Source: Novosphingobium cyanobacteriorum
Lineage (GTDB): Bacteria > Pseudomonadota > Alphaproteobacteria > Sphingomonadales > Sphingomonadaceae
Direction of reading: 5' to 3'
Length of the DNA stretch: 64,000 bases
Assembly (NCBI RefSeq): GCF_029436685.1
Contig: NZ_JAROCY010000002.1
Location: forward strand, 1 to 64,000
The position numbers were made by a program, and so were the translations under genes. The notes beneath the pieces were generated by a model, which saw nothing but the letters and a program-made list of their open reading frames with translations, did not search any database and was not told the DNA's origin. Shown here in pieces: positions 1 to 8,541 of the stretch (positions within the stretch are counted from its first letter, which is position 1; each line of letters starts with the position of its first letter).

Positions 1-123
1 TGACGGCGCGCGACGGCATGCGCGGGCCCCTCCCATGGACTACCGGGATAACCGCCTGCCAGACCGATAGGGGGGTCAGTTTTACGCGCCGATCAGGGGG
101 TCAACTTTGAACGCCGATTGACA
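1..123. mobile_element. Terminal part of an IS21-like insertion sequence
   Basis: Two imperfect direct repeats lie at 71-95 and 96-123. Each begins GGGGGTCA and ends in a GCCGAT core. Read on the minus strand the outer end begins TGTCAATCGGCG and continues into GTTGACCCCC, which matches the multi-repeat ends known for IS21-family elements (5'-TG start, repeated TGACCCCC-type motifs). The rest of the element, including istA/istB, would lie to the left of the window. A short open frame in 1-70 could be a transposition-gene tail, but I do not recognise it. The sequence immediately to the right resumes in the middle of a GNAT acetyltransferase gene. Confidence 0.6.
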
Positions 124-470
124 CCCGCCCGTGGAATGATCCCGCCACCGATTTCCGGCTGGCGGTGGAGGGCGCGGGCAGCGCGGTCCTGCTGGCCGAG
201 GACGCGGGCGCACTGGCCGGTGCGGTGATGGTCGGCTTCGATGGCCACCGGGGCTGGGTCTATTATCTCGGCGTCAATCCGGCGAGGCAGCGGCTGGGCC
301 ATGGCCGTACGCTGATGGCGGCGGCGGAACAGTGGCTGTCCGCCCGTCAATGCCCCAAGATCATGCTGATGGTGCGGCACGACAATGCCGCGACCCAGGC
401 CTTTTATGCCGCGCTGGGTTATGATGCACAGGCCGTGGAAACGCTGGGCAAGCGGCTCGACGGGCGCTAG
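124..470 (+). pseudogene. GNAT-family N-acetyltransferase, 5'-truncated
   Basis: The frame reads RPWNDPATDF and continues through VGFDGHRGWVYYLGV, RLGHGRTLMAAAEQWL and FYAALGY. These match the beta-strands, the acetyl-CoA loop (R-x-G-H-G) and the C-terminal FY-x-x-LGY motif of YpeA-like GNAT acetyltransferases. The family normally has about 30-40 residues before the RPWNDP motif. Here the frame runs straight into the IS21-like end and a stop at 108-110. A GTG at 165 could restart translation (101 residues), but that product would lack the first helices and strand, so the gene is probably inactive. Its stop overlaps the convergent dioxygenase gene by 4 bp. Substrate unknown. Confidence 0.7.
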
Positions 471-1318
471 GCCGCCACGCGCTCGGCGATCAGGTCGAAC
501 CCGGTTGGCGTGGTGTCCTGCCCGAAACGATAGGACGAGGCGGTGATCCCGCCGCGCATCCGGGCCTCCGAATAGACGCAGGTTGCCGGATCGTCCCCCG
601 CCGCACCCACCGCCACGAACAGGGGGACCAGGTGATCCTCGCGCGCATGGGCCACCCGGGCAAAGGGTGCCGTGCTCCAGCGCAGCATCGCCGCGGCGCG
701 TTCTTCCGGCGGCAGGTCGATCAGCGCATGGCGCAGCCACGCGTCGAACCCAGCGCTGGGTTCAAACGCGCGTTCGTCAAACAGCCGCAGGTTGTGATAG
801 GAAAATCCCGATCCGATGATCAGCACGCCTTCATCGCGCAGCGGGGCCAGGGCGCGACCCAAGGCGAGATGCGCGGCGGGATCATAATCCTGCCGCATCG
901 ACAGGCTGACCACCGGAACATCCGCCTGCGGATAGATTGGCTGCAGCATCGAGAACGTGCCGTGGTCAAACCCGCGCTGTGGATCGCGCGCCACGGGAAT
1001 GCCGGCTTCAGCCGCCAGTTTGACCACGCGCTCTGCCACGGCGGGAGAGCCCGGCGCCGGATAGCGGATGTGGTAGGTGTGTTCGGGAAAGCCCGAATAG
1101 TCATAGACCATGTCCGGCTCTGCCGCGGTCGAAACGGCAAAACCCGGCTCTTCCCAATGGCCCGAAACGGCCAGCACGGCCGTGGGCGGTTCGGGCAGCT
1201 GCGCGGGCAGCGCCTTCAGCGAGGCTTCCAGCCAGTCGAAGCTGCGGCGAAATTCGCCTTCCAGCCAGGGCCATGGTCCGCCGCCGTGCGAAAGGAAGAA
1301 AACGGGCTGTCTGTTCAT
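467..1318 (-). CDS. LigB-type extradiol dioxygenase (4,5-DOPA dioxygenase family)
   Basis: This 283-residue protein belongs to the DODA/YgiD branch of the LigB class III ring-opening dioxygenases, which use a metal ion to cleave catecholic rings. The start SHGGGP supplies metal ligand His11, SGHWE supplies His54, FDHGTF supplies the likely catalytic His119, and GSGFSYHN supplies His175. DYSGFPEHTY is the usual substrate-pocket segment. Length is normal for the family and the ATG start gives a complete N-terminus. It stands alone, with no aromatic-degradation genes beside it, so the physiological substrate cannot be inferred. In E. coli the homologue YgiD acts on L-DOPA. Confidence 0.85.
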   Translation of the reverse strand: MNRQPVFFLSHGGGPWPWLEGEFRRSFDWLEASLKALPAQLPEPPTAVLAVSGHWEEPGFAVSTAAEPDMVYDYSGFPEHTYHIRYPAPGSPAVAERVVKLAAEAGIPVARDPQRGFDHGTFSMLQPIYPQADVPVVSLSMRQDYDPAAHLALGRALAPLRDEGVLIIGSGFSYHNLRLFDERAFEPSAGFDAWLRHALIDLPPEERAAAMLRWSTAPFARVAHAREDHLVPLFVAVGAAGDDPATCVYSEARMRGGITASSYRFGQDTTPTGFDLIAERVAA

Positions 1319-1464
1319 TCCGCCAATCTAGTGTGGCGGCCGCCTGGCGGAAGAGCGGAAAATCCCGGCCAGACCGTTCGAAAAAGGCGAACAGGCCGCA
1401 ACGTTGCCTATTTGTAATGTCCTGCTCACGCGCCGGTTCGCCGCCGACGCCTAGAGCGGTTTCC

Positions 1465-1534
1465 GACGATGGACAGGCCCCGAATCGCGACGTGACGGTC
1501 CCCTGTTCCGATTCAATCAGGGCCTTCCATCGTC
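1465..1534. repeat. Short inverted repeat between dioxygenase and GT2 fusion gene
   Basis: GACGATGGA at 1465-1473 is inverted as TCCATCGTC at 1526-1534, with GGCC flanking inward on both sides. The left arm is preceded by GAGCGGTTTCC, a motif often seen in intergenic repeats of alphaproteobacteria. The element fills the middle of the 275-bp gap 1319-1593, where I see no other gene. Confidence 0.35.
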
Positions 1535-1593
1535 ACCCCGCCCCGCCCAAGCCCCGCAGCGCCGCTGCGCCATGACCTCCGGGGGAAGCGCAG

Positions 1594-4500
1594 TTGTCAC
1601 GCCCAATCTTTTTCGATCCCACGGGTAGCCGCCGCCGCTGGACACGCCGCGGCGGTTTTGCGCTGCTGGGCCTGCTGCTGGTGCTCGCTGCGATATTCGC
1701 CACCACGCTGGTCACCGTGCCGGCCAGCCAGCCTCTGCCGTTGGGGTTTGAACGGCTTGCCCCGCTACGCTTCAAGTCGCAGGTCAGCCGCCTGTCCCAC
1801 CGCATCCAGGACCTGTTCGGCCGCCACCCGGTTGCCGCTGCACGGGGCAAGCCCGATGCGCTGACCGTCGGGTTCTACACCAGCTGGTCCGATGGCAGCG
1901 CGGAAACACTGGCGCGCCGTATCGGACAGCTGGACTGGGTTGCCCCCACCCTGATGAGCATGGACCACGCCGGTCGACTGGTGGTGACGGAAGATGGCCC
2001 GTTGCGACGCGTGCTGGCCGGCTCGATCCATCGTCCGCTGGTGGTCGATGTGCTTCAGAACGCCTCCGGCGGGGTCTGGGATGGTGGTGGCGCAGCCGCC
2101 GTCATGGCCGATCCAGTGAAGCGCAAGGCGCTGGTCGATGGCATCTCCGCCGCGTTGGATCGCAATGGTGACAGCGGCGTGATGATCGACTTCGAAAACC
2201 TGCCCGCACGCGGCGTGGCGGCAGAGCGGCAGTTCGCGGCAGACCTGCATGCGCGCCTCGCGCCGCGCCACCGCGTGGTCGCCGTCACCATGCCGATCGA
2301 CGATGCCGCATGGGTTGCGCGCGATTTCCTGCCCGTGACCGACCGCGTGGTGCTGATGGCCTATGACGAGCACTGGCAGGGCGGCAAGGCCGGCCCCATT
2401 GCCTCCAACGCGTGGTTTGCCACGCACCTTGCGCAGCAGCTGAAGGGCGTCCCTTCCGGCAAGGTCATCGTGGCACTCGGCAATTATGGCTATGATTGGC
2501 ATGATGGCCGCGCCGATGCATTGACGGTCGAAGAAGCCTGGCTTTCCGCGCACGACAGCGGAACGAAACCGATGTGGGACAAGGGCAGCGGCAACGCAGG
2601 CTTCGCCTTTGATGATGATGTCGACGGCAGCCCCAGCACGCCCGGTGTCCGCCATGATGTGTGGATGCTCGATGCCGCGGCCAGCTGGAACCAGATGCAG
2701 ATGCTCAGCCGGCTGGATGTCGGTTCGGTGGCGCTGTGGCGGCTGGGTTCCGAAGACCCCGGCTTCTGGACCGCACTGTCAAGCTGGCGCAGCAAGCGCC
2801 CCGGCACGCCTGATCTGTCCGCCATTCGCCAGGCCAGCAATGTCGATGTGGAAGGACAGGGCGAAATCCTGCGCGTTGATGCCACGCCGCAGACCGGCGC
2901 CCGCTCGCTCGAATGGGATCCGCATTCCCGGCTGGCCATTGGCGAACGCTATGATTCGCTGCCCACGCCTTTCGTCGTGCGGCGCACCGGCGCGCGGCCA
3001 AAGCTGGTGGCGCTCACCTTCGACGATGGCCCCGATCCCAAATACACGCCGCAGATCCTTTCGGTGCTGGAACGCTACCACGTGCCAGGCACCTTCTTCG
3101 TCATCGGTGAAAACGGCGTTCAGAACCGCCGCATGCTGCAGCGCATGGTCGCCGATGGGGATGAGATCGGCAACCACAGCTATACCCATCCCAACATGGC
3201 GGAAGAAAGCGACGCCGGGATCAAGCTTGAACTCAATGCCACGCAACGGCTGATCGAGGCCTATACCGGCCGCTCCACCCGCCTGTTCCGCGCCCCCTAT
3301 TTCGGCGATGCCGAACCGACCACGCCCGATGAACTCGGCCCGGCGCTCGTGGCGCAGCAGCAGGGCTATACCGTGGTCGGCCTTCACGCCGATCCGGGTG
3401 ACTGGAAAAAGCGCACCGCCGACGACATCGTGGCACGGACGGTTGCTTCAGTGGAAGGCGCCACGCCCGATCGCACCGTCAACGTCATCCTGCTGCACGA
3501 TGGCGGTGGTGACCGTTCGCAGACCGCGCTGGCGCTGCCGCAGATCATCACGCGACTTGAGGCGGACGGCTATCGCTTCGTCCCCGCCTCCACGCTCGCC
3601 GGGCTGAAGCGTGATGACGTGATGCCCAAGGTGGCCGGGTGGGACCTGCTGGCCGTGCGCGCAGATGTCGGCATCTTCTCGCTGCTGTCGATGATGCTGG
3701 GCGCGCTCAACTGGATATTCTTCTTCGCCATCGCGCTGGGCGTGATCCGCGCCGTGGGCATGACCGGGCTCGCCCTGCTCCCCGGCCGCCGCCTGATGCC
3801 TCCGCCAGAGCCGGAAGGCCAGCCGCTCGTCACTGTCATCATCCCTGCCTTCAACGAAGAACGCGTGATCGAATCGTCCGTGCGGCGCATCCTCGCCAGT
3901 GATTATGCCGCGATGCAGGTGATCGTGGCTGATGATGGATCGAAGGACCGCACCAGCGCCATCGTGGCCGAGGCCTTCGGCAACGATCCGCGCGTCCAGC
4001 TGATGACGCTGGTCAATGGCGGCAAGGCCAAGGCGCTCAACCGCGCGCTTGCCCATGCCGAGGGTGAGATCGTCGTGGCGCTGGATGCCGATACCCAGTT
4101 CGAACCGCAGACCATTGCCCGGCTGGTGCGCTGGTTCGTGGCCGAAGAGATCGGTGCCGTGGCCGGCAACGCCAAGGTGGGCAACCGCGTCAACATCGTC
4201 ACCCGCTGGCAGGCGGTGGAATATGTCACCGCGCAGAACATCGAACGCCGCGCCCTGACCGGGTTCGATGCGATCATGGTCGTGCCCGGCGCGGTCGGCG
4301 CGTGGCGGCGCAGCGCGCTGGAGCAGGTTGGCGGTTTCCCCGAAGATACCCTGGCCGAGGACCAGGACCTGACCATCGCCATCCAGCGCAAGGGCTGGAA
4401 GATCGCCTATGACGAACAGGCCGTGGCCTGGACCGAAGCGCCCGAAACGCTGCGCGCCCTTGGCAAGCAGCGCTTCCGCTGGGCCTTCGGCACGCTGCAG

Positions 4501-5046
4501 TGCCTGTGGAAGCACCGCTGCGTGCTGCGCGATCGCAATCCCTCGGGCCTTGCCTTCATCGGCATGCCGCAGGCCTGGCTGTTCCAGATCGTCTTCGCGA
4601 TGATCTCGCCCCTGATTGACCTTGCGCTGGCGGTCTCGATCATCGGCACGATCATCCGCGTGGGCGAACACGGCGTGGCCCAGACCCAGACCGACGTGCT
4701 GCGCATGGCGCTCTATTGGGCGGCCTTCACCACCGTTGATCTTGCGTGCGGCCTCGTCGCCTACCGGCTCGATGTGCGCGAACGCAGGCTGCCGGTGCTG
4801 CTGCTGCTGACCCAGCGCTTCGTCTATCGTCAGCTGATGTACGGCGTGGTGATCCGCGCGGTCGGTGCCGCGCTTTCGGGTCTGGGCATCGGCTGGGGCA
4901 AACTGGAACGCACCGGGCGGGTCAACACGCCCGAAGGTCCGCAGGGGCCGCAAGGGCCGCAGGGGCCGGGCAACGCAGTCGCCGCGCCCTCCGCTCCGCC
5001 CTCAACGGGGCAGGCGCAGGATCGCCACGAGGCCGCTTTCGCCTGA
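1594..5046 (+). CDS. Trifunctional GH18-like / polysaccharide deacetylase / GT2 glycosyltransferase membrane protein
   Basis: 1150 residues with a TTG start preceded by GGGGGAAG. In order: a transmembrane anchor (about 22-42); a GH18-like domain (about 85-410) with GVMIDFENL, where Glu201 is at the catalytic acid position; a NodB/CE4 deacetylase (about 465-660) with TFDDGPD (Asp477/478), HSYTH (His528/His532) and FRAPYF; a membrane segment near 690-720; a processive GT2 domain (about 745-1000) with IIPAFNEE, DDGSKDRT, ALDADTQF (Asp831 region), EDQDL and the QRFRW motif; then several membrane helices and a Gly-Pro-Gln tail. By family knowledge the GT2 part would polymerise an N-acetylhexosamine polymer, the CE4 part deacetylate it and the GH18-like part trim it. 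These activities are normally split between PgaC and PgaB. The polymer itself is inferred. The 3' end overlaps the convergent histidine kinase gene by 45 bp. Confidence 0.8.
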   Translation: MSRPIFFDPTGSRRRWTRRGGFALLGLLLVLAAIFATTLVTVPASQPLPLGFERLAPLRFKSQVSRLSHRIQDLFGRHPVAAARGKPDALTVGFYTSWSDGSAETLARRIGQLDWVAPTLMSMDHAGRLVVTEDGPLRRVLAGSIHRPLVVDVLQNASGGVWDGGGAAAVMADPVKRKALVDGISAALDRNGDSGVMIDFENLPARGVAAERQFAADLHARLAPRHRVVAVTMPIDDAAWVARDFLPVTDRVVLMAYDEHWQGGKAGPIASNAWFATHLAQQLKGVPSGKVIVALGNYGYDWHDGRADALTVEEAWLSAHDSGTKPMWDKGSGNAGFAFDDDVDGSPSTPGVRHDVWMLDAAASWNQMQMLSRLDVGSVALWRLGSEDPGFWTALSSWRSKRPGTPDLSAIRQASNVDVEGQGEILRVDATPQTGARSLEWDPHSRLAIGERYDSLPTPFVVRRTGARPKLVALTFDDGPDPKYTPQILSVLERYHVPGTFFVIGENGVQNRRMLQRMVADGDEIGNHSYTHPNMAEESDAGIKLELNATQRLIEAYTGRSTRLFRAPYFGDAEPTTPDELGPALVAQQQGYTVVGLHADPGDWKKRTADDIVARTVASVEGATPDRTVNVILLHDGGGDRSQTALALPQIITRLEADGYRFVPASTLAGLKRDDVMPKVAGWDLLAVRADVGIFSLLSMMLGALNWIFFFAIALGVIRAVGMTGLALLPGRRLMPPPEPEGQPLVTVIIPAFNEERVIESSVRRILASDYAAMQVIVADDGSKDRTSAIVAEAFGNDPRVQLMTLVNGGKAKALNRALAHAEGEIVVALDADTQFEPQTIARLVRWFVAEEIGAVAGNAKVGNRVNIVTRWQAVEYVTAQNIERRALTGFDAIMVVPGAVGAWRRSALEQVGGFPEDTLAEDQDLTIAIQRKGWKIAYDEQAVAWTEAPETLRALGKQRFRWAFGTLQCLWKHRCVLRDRNPSGLAFIGMPQAWLFQIVFAMISPLIDLALAVSIIGTIIRVGEHGVAQTQTDVLRMALYWAAFTTVDLACGLVAYRLDVRERRLPVLLLLTQRFVYRQLMYGVVIRAVGAALSGLGIGWGKLERTGRVNTPEGPQGPQGPQGPGNAVAAPSAPPSTGQAQDRHEAAFA

Positions 5047-6339
5047 CAGCACCAGTTCGCCACCATGGAGCCGCGCCACCGCGGCCACCATGGCCAGGCC
5101 CAGCCCGCCGCCCGGCAGCGTGCGCGCATTGTCCAGCCTGACGAAGCGCTCCACCACCCGTCCGCGGTCCTCGGCGGCAATGCCGGGGCCGTCGTCGCTC
5201 ACGCTGATCTCGGCCCAGGTGCTGCTGGCGCGCGTGCCAACAACGATGCGCTTCCCGCCGTATTTCAGCGCGTTGTCGATCAGGTTGGCCAGCGCGCGGG
5301 ACAGCAGCTCGCGATCCGCGCGCACCGTGGCGTGGGCCAGCTCGGCTTCCAGCGCCACGCCCGATTGCTCGGCCAGCGGCTCGTAAAGCTCCACCAGGTC
5401 CTCGGCCACGGTGGCGAGGTCAAGCGTCACGCGCCGGTCTTCCAGCGCGCCGCCTTCCAGCCGGCTGATCTCCAGCGCGTTCTCCAGCATCTGGCGCAGC
5501 AGGTCGGCATCGCTGCGCGCCGCCTGCAGCGCATCGGCGGCGGCGGGATCGTCCGCCTTGGCCAGCGCCGTGTCGATTGCCGCCGTCAGCCGCGCCACCG
5601 GGGACCGCAGGTCATGCGCCAGCGCGCCGCCGATCGATCCCAGCTGCGAAACCAGGCTGTCGATCCGCTCGGCCATCAGGTTCATCTGCTGGCGCAGGTG
5701 GTCAAAGCCATCGCCGGTCTGCGCCAGCGGAACGCGCACGCCGAAGTTGCCCCGGCCCAGCTGGGCGGCCGTATCGGCCAGTTCGTGGGTGCGCCGGCTG
5801 ATCACCGCGCCCAGCAGCAGCGCGCTCGCCAGCGCCAGCGCCGCCGCCATTGCAATGGTCAGGCCCACCGCCGTGGCAAAGGCGAAGTCCAGCCGCCGCT
5901 CGGTGGCGCTCATCACCCCCACGATCAGGCGGTCCCCGTCTGACAGCACGCTGGCCTGCGCCACGCCCTCGATGGGGGGCAGATCGGCACCCCGGTCCAC
6001 CGTCAACGCGCGCGGCTGCGGGGTAACCGGGATATCGGGCACGCGCGCCAGGTTGGACAGCACCGGCGCATCCTTGCCCAGCAGCGCCACGAACACCGTG
6101 GGGTCGGCCGCACTGCCACGCCGGCGCGCGATGAAGTCGGCCAGCCCGTCGTGCCCGCCGTCATAATAGGCGGCCAGCAGGTCGTCGCGCACATCGGTCA
6201 CCTGCCGCACCCGGTCGCTGTGCACCACCTCCAGCATCTGCCCGCGCAGAAAGAAGATCGCCAGCGCGCTGGAAAGCAGCTGCAGCACGAAGATGGCCAG
6301 CACCAGCCGCGCCATCGTGGAGGTCAGGCGGCGGCGCAC
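5002..6339 (-). CDS. Two-component sensor histidine kinase (HAMP, HisKA, HATPase)
   Basis: About 445 residues when started at the GTG 4 bp after the regulator stop; an upstream extension to 6408 would overlap the regulator gene and is less likely. Membrane helices at about 11-31 and 154-180 enclose a sensor region of about 120 residues. A HAMP domain (about 180-232) is followed by the H-box GALAHDLRSP (His242), the N-box NLIDNALKYGG, and the G boxes SDDGPGI and GGGLGLAM. It should autophosphorylate His242 and pass phosphate to the OmpR-type regulator upstream in the same operon. The signal is unknown. Its last 45 bp overlap the end of the convergent GT2 fusion gene. Confidence 0.88.
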   Translation of the reverse strand: MRRRLTSTMARLVLAIFVLQLLSSALAIFFLRGQMLEVVHSDRVRQVTDVRDDLLAAYYDGGHDGLADFIARRRGSAADPTVFVALLGKDAPVLSNLARVPDIPVTPQPRALTVDRGADLPPIEGVAQASVLSDGDRLIVGVMSATERRLDFAFATAVGLTIAMAAALALASALLLGAVISRRTHELADTAAQLGRGNFGVRVPLAQTGDGFDHLRQQMNLMAERIDSLVSQLGSIGGALAHDLRSPVARLTAAIDTALAKADDPAAADALQAARSDADLLRQMLENALEISRLEGGALEDRRVTLDLATVAEDLVELYEPLAEQSGVALEAELAHATVRADRELLSRALANLIDNALKYGGKRIVVGTRASSTWAEISVSDDGPGIAAEDRGRVVERFVRLDNARTLPGGGLGLAMVAAVARLHGGELVLSGESGLVAILRLPR

Positions 6340-6343
6340 CCGC

Positions 6344-7039
6344 TCACTCAGTGCCCAGGCGGTAGCCCGCGCCGCGCACCGTGTGGAACAGCGCTTGCAC
6401 CTCGCCATCGTCGATCTTGCGGCGCAGGCGGCTGATATGCACGTCGATCACGTTGGTGCCGGGGTCGAAGTGATAGTCCCACACCGCTTCCAGCAGCATC
6501 GTGCGCGTCACCACCTCACCCTGGTGCAGCAGCATGTATTCCAGCAGGCGGAATTCGCGCGGCTGCATGGCGATCTTGCGTCCACCGCGCTTCACCACGC
6601 GGGTCAGGCGGTCCAATTCCAGATCAGCGCAGCGCAGCACGGTGTCCTGCGGCTTGGCCGTGCCGCCTCCGCCCGCGCCCCGCCGCATCAGCGCCTGCAC
6701 CCGCGCCAGAAGCTCGGCGAACGAAAACGGCTTGGGCAGGTAATCGTCAGCCCCGGCGGTCAGCCCGGCCACCCGGTCGTCGGTGCTGCCCAGCGCGGAC
6801 AGCATGATCACCGGGGTCTGCACCTCCGCCGCGCGCATCGCCTTCAGCAGCGCCAGCCCGTCCATCGCCGGCAGCATGCGATCGAGCACCACCACGTCGA
6901 ACTGGCTGTCAGTGGCAAGGAACAGGCCATCGCGCCCGTTGCCTGCGCGGTCCACGGTAAACCCTTCCTCGTCCAGCCCGCGGGCGATGTAGTCCGCAAT
7001 CTGCGCGTCGTCTTCGACAAGGAGTATGCGTCCGGCCAT
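6344..7039 (-). CDS. OmpR/PhoB-family response regulator
   Basis: 231 residues. The receiver domain (1-118) has the acidic pair Asp10/Asp11, the phospho-acceptor Asp53 in VVVLDRMLP, and the KPF signature. The C-terminal winged helix (about 135-230) has the characteristic REFRLLEYMLLHQGEVV, DYHFDPGTNVIDVHISRLR and TVRGAGYRL segments. It is the partner of the kinase directly downstream. The target genes cannot be read from the sequence; the adjacent polysaccharide synthase gene and the sigma/anti-sigma region are obvious candidates to test. Confidence 0.92.
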   Translation of the reverse strand: MAGRILLVEDDAQIADYIARGLDEEGFTVDRAGNGRDGLFLATDSQFDVVVLDRMLPAMDGLALLKAMRAAEVQTPVIMLSALGSTDDRVAGLTAGADDYLPKPFSFAELLARVQALMRRGAGGGGTAKPQDTVLRCADLELDRLTRVVKRGGRKIAMQPREFRLLEYMLLHQGEVVTRTMLLEAVWDYHFDPGTNVIDVHISRLRRKIDDGEVQALFHTVRGAGYRLGTE

Positions 7040-7096
7040 CCCGGCTTCATGCCCCTGCCGGAACCGTGCGTCTACCGGTCTTGCATCTCGGTGGGG

Positions 7097-7852
7097 TCAA
7101 TGCGGCGCGCTGCCCGATCCGGGGCCGCCGGACATCTGCACCGGCGCGCTTGAAGGGATGGCCGGCCCGCCCATGCTGCCGGTAAAGCCATACCCCTGCG
7201 GCAGCACCGGCCCCATCTGCCCGCGATAGCCGGGCGCGGGTGCATTGGCTGAGGTCGCCTCTTCCTTCTCGGCGCTCTGCTCCGCCTTGGGCGGGGTGGC
7301 GATGGCCAGTTCGGCGGCAGGAGGCTGGGTGGGGTGCGCCACGGTCTCTTCCACCTTGGGCGCAGCATTGCCCTGCGGGCGAACGGCGGCAGGCGCGGCG
7401 GCCATGCGGGCCTGCGCCGCAGCCGGTGGATTACCCGGCGTCTCTCCCTGCGGGGTAGCCGGCGCCGCTGCCAGCGGGGCTGCGGGCGCAACCGGCACGG
7501 CCGTTTCCGCCTGCTGTTGCGCCGGCCCCAGCAGGGCGATCACGGCGAAACCCGCTGCAAGCGCACCGATGCCGCCGGTGCCCACGGCCAGCCAGCGCCG
7601 ACGGGGCAGGGGCGTGCCTGGCTGCACACCGGGCTGCCGAACCTGCGGCAGAACGCCGGTTGCGGGGGTGGCCACCGCTTCGGGCGTGATCGGCCCGGGC
7701 TCCACCAACGGCGGCAACTGCGCCATGCGCGGCACCTCGCGCTTGATCCGCGCCGCCAGGCCTTCCGGCACCTTGGGCGCGGCCACGCCATTCAGCGTGC
7801 GATCAAGCAGGTCCTCGCCCACCCGGGGCGACGGTGGCACGCTGCGGCTCAT
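7097..7852 (-). CDS. Single-pass membrane protein, probable anti-sigma partner of the upstream ECF factor
   Basis: 251 residues. The start ATG overlaps the sigma-factor stop by 4 bp (ATGA), the usual arrangement for an ECF/anti-sigma pair. An N-terminal cytoplasmic region of about 85 residues is followed by one membrane helix (WLAVGTGGIGALAAGFAVIA, about 86-106) and a long Ala/Pro/Gln-rich tail ending in Gly/Ser-rich sequence. I see no zinc-binding HxxxCxxC anti-sigma motif and no recognised domain in the tail. The anti-sigma role rests on position and topology; it could instead be an unrelated periplasmic protein of the same operon. Confidence 0.6.
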   Translation of the reverse strand: MSRSVPPSPRVGEDLLDRTLNGVAAPKVPEGLAARIKREVPRMAQLPPLVEPGPITPEAVATPATGVLPQVRQPGVQPGTPLPRRRWLAVGTGGIGALAAGFAVIALLGPAQQQAETAVPVAPAAPLAAAPATPQGETPGNPPAAAQARMAAAPAAVRPQGNAAPKVEETVAHPTQPPAAELAIATPPKAEQSAEKEEATSANAPAPGYRGQMGPVLPQGYGFTGSMGGPAIPSSAPVQMSGGPGSGSAPH

Positions 7853-8541
7853 GCCCGCGCGCCCGTCTGCGCGGCCGTAACGGAGGCGCGCGCCACAAGG
7901 TCCTGCGGCGCGACATCGCGTTCCGTCAGCAAATCGCGCAAGTGCCGGCGCGCCCTGAACAGCAGTGATTCCATCGCCTTAATGTTGAGGTCCATCACCT
8001 CGGCTGCAAGGGCATTCGAAAAACCTTCATAATAACAAAGCACAAGCGCCGCCCGATAGCGCTCGGGCAGGTCATTCAGCGCTGCGCTTACCGCGCGGTG
8101 CGCTTCGTCCGATTCGATCTGCGCATCCGCCAGCGGCGCCTCGTCGGCCATGTCGGGAAGTTCGGGCGTGGTCACCACGCGAAAGCGCCGCTTGCGGTCA
8201 AAGCACAGGTTCATGGTCACGCGGTGCAGCCAGCCGACCAGCCCCGCGCCGGTGGCGCTCCACCGCGGCGCGTTCTGCCACATGCGGGCGAAGCAGTCCT
8301 GCACCACATCCTCGGCTTCGTGTCCGTCGCCCAGCATGCGCGCCGCCACGCGGTACAGCGCGGGCATGTGCCGGTCCACCAGCTGGGCAAAGGCGTCCTC
8401 GCACCCCTGCGCCACCCGCGCCATCAGCGCCGCATCGTCCGTGTCGATGATCACCGGAACCGCGCCCGCCACGGCATCGGGCTGGAATCCGAAGTCCTCC
8501 GCCGGCACAGCGGTGCCACCGGTGATGTCGCCATGGAATGT
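7849..8541 (-). CDS. ECF-type RNA polymerase sigma factor
   Basis: About 230 residues from the GTG at 8541; an ATG at 8616 would add 25 residues with no sigma homology. Region 2 is clear: FAQLVDRHMPALYRVAARML, EAEDVVQDCFARMWQ and WLHRVTMNLCFDRKR. Region 4 follows with LNDLPERYRAALVLCYYEGF and the helix-turn-helix ALAAEVMDLNIKAMESLLFRAR. The second helix reads MDLNIKAMESLLFRAR where most ECF factors have LxxSxGTVKSRLxRAR. The gene is followed at once by the putative anti-sigma gene and faces the autotransporter gene. Confidence 0.88.
   Translation of the reverse strand, partial: TFHGDITGGTAVPAEDFGFQPDAVAGAVPVIIDTDDAALMARVAQGCEDAFAQLVDRHMPALYRVAARMLGDGHEAEDVVQDCFARMWQNAPRWSATGAGLVGWLHRVTMNLCFDRKRRFRVVTTPELPDMADEAPLADAQIESDEAHRAVSAALNDLPERYRAALVLCYYEGFSNALAAEVMDLNIKAMESLLFRARRHLRDLLTERDVAPQDLVARASVTAAQTGARA

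Noticed and set aside
3448..4953. 501-codon open frame antisense to the GT2 domain
   Set aside because: Shadow frame; the GT2 catalytic motifs are on the plus strand.
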